From: Streptomyces griseoruber
GTDB lineage: Bacteria > Actinomycetota > Actinomycetes > Streptomycetales > Streptomycetaceae
Length of the DNA stretch: 64,000 nt
Direction of reading: 5' to 3'
Assembly (NCBI RefSeq): GCF_001514205.1
Contig: NZ_KQ948770.1
Location: forward strand, 62,001-126,000
Shown: piece after piece, positions 9,546 through 16,917 of the stretch
How the letters are laid out: every line of letters begins with the position of its first letter
Position numbering within the stretch: position 1 is the stretch's first letter
The notes under the pieces: generated by a model
The model's input: the letters and a program-made list of their open reading frames with translations, nothing else
What the model was told of the DNA's origin: nothing
Databases searched by the model: none
Translations under genes and position numbers: made by a program

Positions 9546-9806
9546 GCGGCGTTCGCCACGGACACCGAGGAGATCGTCGCGGGGTGGGCGAAGTTCCTGC
9601 CGTACAGCGACGTCCGTCAGCTCGCCCATGCCATCGATACCGGTGACCCCATCACCGTCGAGTACGTCGCCACCTCGGGCAACCGGACCGTGCGCACCCT
9701 GAGCCGACTCATGCTCGACCCGCCCTACCTGGAAGCCTGGTGCCACCTTCGGGACGCCGAGCGCGTCTTCACCCTCTCCCGCATCCACGGCGTCATGCCC
9801 GCGTGA
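9546..9806 (+). pseudogene. C-terminal fragment of a helicase-associated/WYL-type protein
   Basis: The frame 9546-9806 encodes 86 residues with no usable start: TEEIVAGWAKFLPYSDVRQL, HAIDTGDPITVEYVATSGNR, RLMLDPPYLEAWCHLRDAER, ending FTLSRIHGVMPA. The pattern of an AI..G..VTVEYV segment followed by LDPPYLEAWCHLR and RVFTLSRI is that of the WYL domain at the end of actinobacterial helicase-associated proteins. The N-terminal bulk is missing and an in-frame stop precedes it, so this is a gene fragment. Confidence 0.6.
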
Positions 9807-10164
9807 GACGCGAGCTGAACGTACTCGGCGACGCCTTGCAGGCTGTTCACCATGCCCATGCCGTCGGGTCGGCGAAACCGGGGCAGTGCGTCCTCACGCG
9901 GGGAAGGCGGCGGGTCGGCAAGTCCACTCGACACCGTCACCAGACTCCGCGTTCGACAGCCACGACCTGGCCGCCCTGCAGAAGCACCGGGCAGCGGTCA
10001 GCGGTCAGCCGGTACCGCTCGTAGCGGTCTCGCGCAACGGAACCAGTTGTTCCGGGCTCCAAGAACCGTACGGACCCGAGGAACTGCTCATGCTCAGCGC
10101 CTGGCGAAGGACGGGCGCCAGGGCTGAGCTGATTCGGTGGCATTTCTGGTCGCGCGGTGGGTGG
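9807..10164. other. No recognisable gene
   Basis: Several short frames cross this interval. One on the plus strand (DSHDLAALQKHRAAVSGQPV...) looks vaguely protein-like but has no start and runs antisense into the next gene. I treat the interval as remnants between the mobile DNA and the secreted-protein gene. Confidence 0.35.
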
Positions 10165-10944
10165 TCAGCGGACGTCCACGAAATCGCCGGTGGAGGTCAC
10201 GGTCGCGGTGGTCGACGTGCCGGCGAACCGGTAGCGGAAGTAGCCGTCCGCGGACGCGGTGACCGTCGTCTTCAGGGAGCCCGTCGAGGACGACGTGACC
10301 GTCTTCACGTCGGTGTAGGTGCTGGAATTCTTCTTGCGGTACTGCAGGGTGACCTTCTGCCGGGCGTAGCCCGTGTACTTGTTGGCGTCCCAGTCGGCCC
10401 GGGACAGCAGGCCGTTGACCGTGATGGTCCTGCCCTTCCTGACGGGCTCGGGCGAGGCGTTCGTGGTGAGCCGTGCCTCGCGCTGCACCTTGAACGTGGT
10501 GGCCGCGTCCCGGTGGATGTAGTCGTAGTCGTTGGCCGAGACCAGCGTGGCGAGCCTCCAGGTCGCCGCCGCGCTGTTGCCGACGAAGCCGGTCGACGCC
10601 TGCGGGTCGAACGTCAGCGTGCCCGTGCAGGTCGACCGGGTGGCGCTCACCTTGACGCACGTGATCTCGTCGTCCCAGATCTGCGCGTAGTTCGGATGCG
10701 GACCCCAGGCGCTGATGTACGAGGTCTCGGCGATGCCCGAGTCGTCCGACGCGGTCACGGAGACCTTGGCGGACACCACCCTGGTGGCGCCGACCACGAC
10801 CGGTTTGCCGCCGTTGACGACGACCTTGTCGATCGTGATGTTCCCCGAGCCGCCGTCCGCCGCCCGGGCGGCGGTGGCACCCATCGCGGTGGTGACCAGC
10901 GCCGCGCCGGCGCCGAGCAGGGCCAGGCGCATGGTTGCGCGCAT
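10165..10944 (-). CDS. Secreted protein with Ig-like/beta-rich body
   Basis: From ATG 10944 the 259-residue product starts MRATMRLALLGAGAALVTTA and ends its signal peptide at ...AARAADGG, a standard Sec signal with an AxA cleavage site. The mature part is rich in Ser/Thr/Val beta strands (KVVVNGGKPVVVGATRVVSA, KGRTITVNGLLSRADWDAN, YARQKVTLQYRKK). The last looks like the bacterial Ig-like repeat found in many Streptomyces exported proteins. Two cysteines (ITCVKVS...TCTGTL) probably form a disulphide. A GGGGGGA box lies 7 bases from ATG 10944; the overlapping ATG at 10950 is too close to it. Function unknown. It is transcribed toward the mobile-element region and has no operon partner. Confidence 0.8.
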   Translation of the reverse strand: MRATMRLALLGAGAALVTTAMGATAARAADGGSGNITIDKVVVNGGKPVVVGATRVVSAKVSVTASDDSGIAETSYISAWGPHPNYAQIWDDEITCVKVSATRSTCTGTLTFDPQASTGFVGNSAAATWRLATLVSANDYDYIHRDAATTFKVQREARLTTNASPEPVRKGRTITVNGLLSRADWDANKYTGYARQKVTLQYRKKNSSTYTDVKTVTSSSTGSLKTTVTASADGYFRYRFAGTSTTATVTSTGDFVDVR

Positions 10945-11124
10945 CAACATTCCCCCCGGATTCCGTAGTCGATCAAGGGGAGCGTACGGCGTCGGCCAAC
11001 GATTCACCACGCAGTTTTGTTTCAACACCCTTGTACGGCAGGCCACTTGAGAGCGGGTGAGCGCGCGCCGCGGCGGGAAGACCGTCATCTCCTCCGCCGG
11101 CCCGGGCGACCGGGGCAGGCCTCC

Positions 11125-12081
11125 CTAGGGCGTGTGTCGACCCGTGGGGAAGGCCAGGAGGGCCAGGGACAGGACGAGGACGGTCAGGCCGGTCCAGGAG
11201 ACGGCCGGGAGGCGCTCGTCGAGGACCGTGACGCTCAGGACGGCGGCCACCGCGGGCTCGGCCAGGGTCAGGGACGTGGCCGCCGACGCGGACGTACGGC
11301 GCAGTCCGTGGCCGAAGAGACGGTAGGCCAGGCAGACGGTGAACAGGGCCAGATGGCCCGCCACCGCCGCGCCGCGTGTCGTGGTGATCCACCGCATGTC
11401 CACGGACGCCAGCAGCGGCAGGACCAGCAGCCCGGCCGCGCCGAACAGCACGCCCATCACCGCGTCGGAGGAGTGCCCGCGGGTGATCAGGGTGCCGCCG
11501 ATCAGCGAGTAGACGGCGTAGGACAGTCCGCCGCAGGCGGCGAGGGCCACGCCGGTCAGGTCCATCGGCGTGGTGGCGCCGGTGAGTTCGGGGCCGAGCA
11601 CCAGCAGGGCGCAGCCGAGCACGGCGGCCGCGGTGGCGGCGGTCCAGCGCGCGGTCGGGCGGGACCGTCCGGTGAGCCAGGTCAGCAGCCCGGCGAAGAC
11701 CGGCGCGCTACCGAGGGCGATCACGGTGGCGACCGCCACCCCGGTCCGGGCCACGGCCGGATAGAAGGTGACCGGGTATCCGGCCACCGCCAGGGCGCCC
11801 AGGACGAGCAGCCACCGCTCGCGCCCCGTGCAGGCGGCGGGCAGGGAACGGGCGCCCCGGGAGCTGAGGAGCAGCAGGGTGCCGCCGAGGGCGAGACCGG
11901 CGGAGCCGATGGCCGCCGCGGGCGCGCCGGCGGGTGCCAGGGAACCGGCGGTTCCGGTCGTGCCCCACAGCACGGCCGCGAGCAGGATGGGTGCGGGGCC
12001 GCCGAGGAGGGCGGTACGAGAGGAGCGCGGGCCGGCGTCGGACGGGCGCGCGGGGGTCAGGGGGGTGGTGCGGTTCGGCAC
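11125..12081 (-). CDS. EamA/DMT-family transporter (10 TM exporter)
   Basis: The 318-residue product has ten hydrophobic segments in two repeats, as in the drug/metabolite transporter superfamily. Signature pieces include LWGTTGTAGSLAP at the first helix, VIALGSAPVFAGLLTWLTGR ending repeat 1, and SLTLAEPAVAAVLSVTVLDE in the last pair, where EPxxAxxLxxxxLxE is the EamA hallmark. Substrate unknown; relatives export amino acids or metabolites. GTG 12081 has GGAAG about 8 bases upstream. The gene stands alone. Confidence 0.88.
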   Translation of the reverse strand: MPNRTTPLTPARPSDAGPRSSRTALLGGPAPILLAAVLWGTTGTAGSLAPAGAPAAAIGSAGLALGGTLLLLSSRGARSLPAACTGRERWLLVLGALAVAGYPVTFYPAVARTGVAVATVIALGSAPVFAGLLTWLTGRSRPTARWTAATAAAVLGCALLVLGPELTGATTPMDLTGVALAACGGLSYAVYSLIGGTLITRGHSSDAVMGVLFGAAGLLVLPLLASVDMRWITTTRGAAVAGHLALFTVCLAYRLFGHGLRRTSASAATSLTLAEPAVAAVLSVTVLDERLPAVSWTGLTVLVLSLALLAFPTGRHTP

Positions 12082-12360
12082 AGTCGTGAACTTCCGTCGT
12101 CGAATGCGTCAGGGAACGGATCCGCGTCGGGCGCACGACGACAACCCCTGACCGAGCCGGGCTCGGTGGGGCCGGGGAAGCGGAACGGCCGTATCAGGCC
12201 TCAGATGTCCGCCGGTGTCCGCGAGTGTCCGCGCCCGTCAGGCGCAGAGGGGCGGCAGAACGACGTGCCAGTAGGTGTTCACCCGGCCGATGCTACCCGG
12301 GACACCCGGCGGGCGACCGTGGCAACCGGCACCTCCCTCACCGCCCCCCTCACCGCCCCC
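12082..12360. repeat. Spacer with an 11-bp tandem repeat
   Basis: Beyond the probable promoter of the EamA gene, this spacer holds about four copies of ctcaccgcccc running from about 12336 to 12380, at the 3' edge of the LacI remnant. No gene is seen. Confidence 0.5.
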
Positions 12361-12843
12361 TCACCGCCCCCTCACCGCTCCACCGGCGCCGTCGTCCCCC
12401 CGCGTCACCAGCCGGGGCTCTGACGACGTCCTCCCCGGTCGCGGTGTCGCCCGCTTCCAGGCGGGCGGTGACCTGGGTGACCGCGAGCCGGGCCATACGG
12501 GGGTGTCCTGGGCGACGGTGGTGAGGTCGACGTGGGGCAGACGGGCCGGGCGGCTGTCGGCGAAGCCGACGACCGAGATCTCGCCGGGGACGGCGACGCC
12601 CGCGCGGAAGAAGGTGCTGAGCGTGCCCGTGGCGCACGCGCCGTTGAAGGCCAGAACGGCGCTGGGCCGGGGGCTGGTGACGCGGAGGACGGTCACCGCG
12701 GCGGCGCCGTCCTCCGCGGCGAGCCCGCCGGGCAGGACACGGACCCGGTCGGCCGGACCGGGGCGGCTCATGGCGGTGCGGTGGGCCGCGACGCCGTGCG
12801 TATCGCCGATCTCCAGGACCTGGTGTCCACCGGGGCTCCGCAA
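12361..12843 (-). pseudogene. LacI-family regulator, C-terminal effector-domain fragment with frameshifts
   Basis: The minus strand encodes a LacI/GalR ligand-binding half without its HTH domain: ADRVRVLPGGLAAEDGAAA, then PSAVLAFNGACATGTLSTFF, then ISVVGFADSRPARLPHVDLT (VVGFDD-type motif), then TTVAQDTP. Near 12500 the frame changes to MARLAVTQVTARLEAGDTAT, and near 12425 it returns to EPRLVTRG. The order of motifs is that of an intact LacI protein, but two frameshifts and loss of the first ~200 residues make it dead. It lies just downstream of the copper-gene terminator. Confidence 0.75.
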
Positions 12844-12844
12844 G

Positions 12845-12882
12845 CCGACGAGCCGCGCACAAGGGCGTGCGCGGCTCGTCGG
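12845..12882. terminator. 16-bp perfect hairpin downstream of the copper gene
   Basis: ccgacgagccgcgcac and gtgcgcggctcgtcgg pair perfectly around a six-base loop, 26 bases after the CopC-CopD stop codon on the minus strand. It is a strong intrinsic-type terminator without a long U tract, as is common in Streptomyces. Confidence 0.8.
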
Positions 12883-12908
12883 TTCGGCGGGGTCTCGACG
12901 CCGTCGCG

Positions 12909-14930
12909 TCAGCGGACGATCTGTACGTCCTTCGTCACGCTCACCTGGTCGATGTCCGTGGCCCGGATCGTCGTCTTCATCTCCCAGGTGCCCTCGATGG
13001 GCAGACTGACCTTGCTGGAGGCCCAGTAGCCGCCCTTGTCGACCAGCTTGGCGTCGAGCGGGCCGATGTCCTGGCTGGGCAGGGTGAAGGAGATCCGCAG
13101 CTCGGGGACGGTGACGAAACCGCCGTCGGGGCCGTAGACCACGGCCTGGAGGGTGTTGTCGCCGACCGTGCCGGGGTCGAGGGTGACCTGCACCTTGCCG
13201 CGCAGTCCGGGCTTGCCGAGGTCGAAGGGGACGATCGTCACGGAGGCGACCGGCAGTCCGGCGGACTGCTGGGTCGTCGCCGCCTCGGCCGCAGCCCGGC
13301 CCGGCAGGGTGCCGGTCAGGATCGTCGTGAGGACGAGGACGACGACGGAGACGGCGACCTCCAGCAGGACCGACCGGCGCAGCGCACGGCTGTGCGCGGA
13401 CTCGGCCGGGGTGAGACGCGGCTCGGTGGACGACGGACGGTCCGACGGAGACGGGGTGCCCTCCGCATCGGCCGCCGACGGCGCCGGGGTGCCTTCGGCG
13501 ACGGCCGTCGCGGGCTGCTCCCCCGCCGGCTTGTCGGCGGCCTCCTCGTGTGCCGACGTCCCGCCCACGGTCGCCTTCTCCAGAACCTTGGCCTCCACCG
13601 TCACCGCCTTCTCCACCGTCACCGCCTTCTCCACCGTCACCGCCTTCTCCACCCGTACCGTCTTCTCCGCCTGCGCGTTCTGCGTGCCGCTCGTCTGCTC
13701 CCTCGTCCTGCCCCTCGTCACGTTCGCCTGACTGGTCACCGTCGCCCGGGACCACGCCCCCGCCGCCAGCAGCACGGCGACCGCGACGAGCTTGGCGAGG
13801 AGGACCCTGCCGTACGTCGTGTCCGTGAGCGCCGAGAGCGAGCCGAGGCCCCGCCAGGACTGGTAGACGCCCGTCACCACGAGGACGGTCACCGAGATCC
13901 CGGCCAGCCGGGAGAAGCGGGTGACCACGCGCGAGGGGACGGAGGCGCGGGGCAGCAGGGTGAGCAGGGCGACCAGGCCGCCCAGCCAGACCGCCATGGC
14001 GAGCAGGTGCAGCACCGAGGAGGTCATCGCCAGCGGCACCTGGATGCCGGCCGAGGCGTGTTCGGCGCCCGCCCAGGTCAGCGCGAGGCCCACCGCGAGG
14101 GCGGAGCCCAGCACGAGGGCCGCCTTCGACGGCTCGGGGCGGCTGCGCTGCCGTAGGAGCAGGGCCACCGCGGCGGCGAGCAGCAGCAGGCGCGCCGCCA
14201 GGGCGAGGCCCGGGCGGCCCTCCAGGGTGCGGAGCAGTCCGGAGGGGTCGAGCGCGTCGGCCGGGCCGGTGCCGGCCTCGTAGGGGGCGCGCAGGAAGAA
14301 CAGGAACACCGTCGAACCGGCCAGCGTCCAGCCGCCGATCAGCAGCGGCCGGCGCAGCGGGCGGGTGTCCGGCGGGCGGCAGACGGCGACGAAGGCCGCC
14401 GTGCCGACGAGGAGGGCCGCCGCGATGTACGCGAGGTAGCGGCCGATGTTGTAGAGGCCGTCGGTCGCCGGGTCCTCGGTGGCGTCGGACGGCAGGACGG
14501 CCAGCGTCGGGGAGGCCTTGCCCACGGAGAAGGTGAAGGCGCCCGACACCGGGTGGCTGTCGGCCGAGACCACCCGCCAGGCCACGGTGAAGGTGCCGGT
14601 GCCGAGCTTCTTCGGCAGCTTCACCCGCACACGGTCCGAGCGGCCCTCCACATGCCCCGACCCGCCCAGCTTCACCCGCTGGTTCTCGGGATCGAGGAGG
14701 CGGAAGGAGTCGTCGAGGAGGCCCACCGACTCGGTGAAGGTCAGGGTGATGCTTCGCGGACTGTTCTTGACGACGCTTCCGTCGACGGGGTCGGTGGAGC
14801 GGAGGGCCGCGTGCGCCGAGGCCGGTCCGCCGCCGAGGAGGAGCAGGACCAGCACGGTGCCCAGCAGCACCAGCCCTTGAAGTCGCCTTCGTCCACTGCC
14901 GTGTCGTCCGCCATCGCGCCCTTCGCTCAC
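12909..14930 (-). CDS. CopC-CopD fusion copper resistance/transport protein
   Basis: The 673-residue product has a signal peptide (LVLLGTVLVLLLLGGGPASA-HA) and then a CopC domain starting with the mature N-terminal His of HAALRSTDPVDGS, with VVSADSHPVSGAFTFSVG near its end. An eight- or nine-helix CopD membrane domain follows (residues of about 160-420). After it comes a charged linker holding three tandem copies of VEKAVT, a further membrane segment (VLLEVAVSVVVLVLTTILTG) and an extracytoplasmic YtkA-like beta domain. Family role: periplasmic/extracytoplasmic copper binding and uptake. GTG 14930 has GGAG about 6 bases upstream and sits just before the signal peptide. The 18-bp DNA repeat in the linker (about 13594-13650) is in frame and may vary in copy number between strains. 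Confidence 0.9.
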   Translation of the reverse strand: MSEGRDGGRHGSGRRRLQGLVLLGTVLVLLLLGGGPASAHAALRSTDPVDGSVVKNSPRSITLTFTESVGLLDDSFRLLDPENQRVKLGGSGHVEGRSDRVRVKLPKKLGTGTFTVAWRVVSADSHPVSGAFTFSVGKASPTLAVLPSDATEDPATDGLYNIGRYLAYIAAALLVGTAAFVAVCRPPDTRPLRRPLLIGGWTLAGSTVFLFFLRAPYEAGTGPADALDPSGLLRTLEGRPGLALAARLLLLAAAVALLLRQRSRPEPSKAALVLGSALAVGLALTWAGAEHASAGIQVPLAMTSSVLHLLAMAVWLGGLVALLTLLPRASVPSRVVTRFSRLAGISVTVLVVTGVYQSWRGLGSLSALTDTTYGRVLLAKLVAVAVLLAAGAWSRATVTSQANVTRGRTREQTSGTQNAQAEKTVRVEKAVTVEKAVTVEKAVTVEAKVLEKATVGGTSAHEEAADKPAGEQPATAVAEGTPAPSAADAEGTPSPSDRPSSTEPRLTPAESAHSRALRRSVLLEVAVSVVVLVLTTILTGTLPGRAAAEAATTQQSAGLPVASVTIVPFDLGKPGLRGKVQVTLDPGTVGDNTLQAVVYGPDGGFVTVPELRISFTLPSQDIGPLDAKLVDKGGYWASSKVSLPIEGTWEMKTTIRATDIDQVSVTKDVQIVR

Positions 14931-15030
14931 GTCACCGCTCCGAACCGCCCGGGCTGCCCGGGTCTCGAGTCTCGTGTGCTCGGGGATACGTACGGATGGA
15001 CACGACATCCTTCTCACCCGTTCGGCCCCC

Positions 15031-15795
15031 CTACCAGGTCGGCCGGGCCGACACTCCGCCGTCCACCACCAGGTCGTGGCCGGTGATCCAGGCCGCCAGC
15101 CGTGAGGCCAGGAAAACACAGGCGTCGCCGATGTCCTCCGGCCGGCCCAGCCGGTCGACCGCGACCGCCTCCCGCCATCGCCGCACCCCCTCCGGCCAGG
15201 CCTCGGCCAGCCCCGCACGGTCGATCAGACCGGGCGAGACGGTGTTGACGCGGATGCCGTGGGGGCCGTACTCCAGCGCCGCCGCCCGCGCGTGCATCAC
15301 GACGGCGGCCTTGGCGGCGGCGTAGTGGGCGTGGCCCTCCGCGGGGAGCCGGGCCTCCACCGAGGCGATGTGCGTGACGCTGCCGCCGCCCCGCTCGCGC
15401 ATGACCTCTGCCGCCGCCTGGGTGACGGCGAACACGCTGGTCAGATTGGTGTCGACGACCGCCCGCCAGTCCGCCACCGGCATCCCGGGCAGCGCCCGCA
15501 CCGGCTGGACGCCCGCGTTGTTCACCAGCGCGTCGAGCCGTCCCCCGCCCCACTCGGCGGCCCGCGCCACCAGTTCGCGGCACTCGTCCTCGACGGTGAG
15601 ATCGGCGCCCGGCAGGACGACGGCCCGCTCGCCGGTCCCCTCGATCTCCTCGGCGAGCGCGCGGGCCGCCCCGGTGCTCGTACGGCAGTGCAGGGCCACC
15701 GCCGCGCCCTCCTGCGCGAACCGGCGCGCGATGCCCCCGCCGATCCCGCCGCCCGCTCCCGTGATCAGTGCCACCCGGCCCGTCAGCAACGTCAT
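15031..15795 (-). CDS. Short-chain dehydrogenase/reductase (SDR)
   Basis: This is a classical SDR of about 254 residues with the Rossmann motif TGAGGGIGGG near the N-terminus, the NNAG strand motif, catalytic Tyr and Lys in YAAAK, and the PG loop (VNTVSPGLIDRAG). The C-terminus WITGHDLVVDGG is typical of FabG-like enzymes. The expected catalytic Ser is in HIASVEA, one turn before Tyr. Substrate is not predictable. ATG 15795 overlaps the stop of the cupin gene as ATGA, suggesting coupled translation; ATG 15804 is an alternative. With the cupin it forms a two-gene minus-strand operon. Confidence 0.9.
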   Translation of the reverse strand: MTLLTGRVALITGAGGGIGGGIARRFAQEGAAVALHCRTSTGAARALAEEIEGTGERAVVLPGADLTVEDECRELVARAAEWGGGRLDALVNNAGVQPVRALPGMPVADWRAVVDTNLTSVFAVTQAAAEVMRERGGGSVTHIASVEARLPAEGHAHYAAAKAAVVMHARAAALEYGPHGIRVNTVSPGLIDRAGLAEAWPEGVRRWREAVAVDRLGRPEDIGDACVFLASRLAAWITGHDLVVDGGVSARPTW

Positions 15796-16271
15796 GGACG
15801 GCACAGTCCCGCGATCAGCGCGGCCCGGTCCGGATGACGCGCCGTCAGCGCGGCCGCGTCCCCGTGCTCGTAGTCCTCGTAGGTGAAGCCGGGGGCCATG
15901 GTGCAGCCGAAGAAGGTCCAGGCGCCCCCGGTCCGCGCCCCCATCCAGGTGCGGGCGGGGACCGTGAGCTGCGGATGCTGCCCGCCGAGCACGTCCGGCC
16001 CGAGCACCGCCGTACGCGAGCTTCCGTCGGGGGCGAGGAGCAGCAGCTCCAGCGGGTCGCCGAGGTAGTGGTGCCAGACCTCGTCGGTGGGCAGGCGGTG
16101 CAGGGCCGAGAAGTCGCCCGCGGTGAGCAGGGCGACGATCGCGGAACCGGCCGGGCGTCCGTCGGACGCCTCGGGTCCCGCCCAGGTACGCCGGAACAGA
16201 CCGCCCTCGCGCGGTATCGGCTCGAGTCGGTAGTGGGCGACGAGGTCTTCCGGGGTCAGCGGGGCTCTCAC
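15792..16271 (-). CDS. Cupin-fold protein (DUF985/cupin_5 type)
   Basis: The 159-residue product has the features of the DUF985 cupins: LVAHYRLEPIPREGGLFRRT, then ALLTAGDFSALHRLPTDEVW with conserved His/Glu of the barrel, then GPDVLGGQHPQLTVPARTW, and the ending GCTMAPGFTYEDYEHGD. These are small soluble proteins with unclear, possibly metal-dependent, roles. GTG 16271 is the first start that gives the full N-terminus. The stop overlaps the SDR start by ATGA, so the two are probably cotranslated. Confidence 0.88.
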   Translation of the reverse strand: MRAPLTPEDLVAHYRLEPIPREGGLFRRTWAGPEASDGRPAGSAIVALLTAGDFSALHRLPTDEVWHHYLGDPLELLLLAPDGSSRTAVLGPDVLGGQHPQLTVPARTWMGARTGGAWTFFGCTMAPGFTYEDYEHGDAAALTARHPDRAALIAGLCRP

Positions 16272-16293
16272 CCCGGAAGGGTATGGGGAAGGG

Positions 16294-16917
16294 CTACGGG
16301 AAGAGCACCTCGCGGCGCAGGAACGCCAGTTGGGCCTTCTTCTCGGGCAGGTACACGTCCGGCAGGTCGATCTCGGGCAGGGTGACCGGCGGCCCGGCCT
16401 CGAAGCCCTGCCGCAGGAAGCGGGCGATGGCCTTCTCGTTGCGGACGTCCGGGTCCACCACGACCCGCCGCCGGTCGAGGCCGAGCAGCACGTACGCGGC
16501 GAAGGCCCTCATCAGCGCCGCCGACCAGCCGGGCCGCGCGCCCCGCGCACCGGCGGGCGCGAGGAGCACATGGACGCCGATGTCGCCGGACTCCACCTCG
16601 TACACCTCGCCGACCCGGTCCTCGGCGGGCTCGTACGTCTGGAGCAGTCCGACCGGGGTGCCGTCGAGTTCGGCGAGGAAGGCGTGGTGGGTGTCGAGGC
16701 CGGCCATGTGGGCGTAGGTCTCGGCGACCTGGTCCCGGGTCAGACCGTTCATGCCCCAGAACGCGGCCCGTTCCTCGCGGACCCAGCCGTGCACGACGTC
16801 CGCGTCGCCCTCGGCGTCGAGGGGACGGATGCCCACGGTGCCGAAGCCGTCGGCGTGCTCCGTGTGGACGTAGTGCACGTAGTGGGCGTAGTCGGCGTGA
16901 ACATGCTGGTCAGACAT
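16294..16917 (-). CDS. GNAT N-acetyltransferase, siderophore-type (IucB/MbtK-like)
   Basis: The 207-residue protein fits the acetyltransferase group that acylates hydroxylamines or lysines in siderophore assembly: VGIRPLDAEGDADVVHGWV at the start, AFWGMNGLT, HAFLAELDGTPVGLLQTYEP, then GDIGVHVLLAP, and RVVVDPDVRNEKAIARFLRQ, the acetyl-CoA pyrophosphate loop and helix. It starts with a His/Tyr-rich tail of about 25 residues. The ATG at 16917 overlaps the end of the acylase gene by 8 bases, so both are read from one transcript that begins near the iron box at 19119. From this context I infer a role in iron-responsive siderophore modification. Confidence 0.87.
   Translation of the reverse strand: MSDQHVHADYAHYVHYVHTEHADGFGTVGIRPLDAEGDADVVHGWVREERAAFWGMNGLTRDQVAETYAHMAGLDTHHAFLAELDGTPVGLLQTYEPAEDRVGEVYEVESGDIGVHVLLAPAGARGARPGWSAALMRAFAAYVLLGLDRRRVVVDPDVRNEKAIARFLRQGFEAGPPVTLPEIDLPDVYLPEKKAQLAFLRREVLFP

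Noticed and set aside
9886..10968. 360-codon plus-strand frame
   Set aside because: Mostly antisense to the secreted-protein gene, whose signal peptide and codon use are convincing.
11088..11101. Possible attR copy of the tRNA-Ser 3' end
   Set aside because: Only tcctccgcc (9 bases) matches; this is expected by chance at this GC content.
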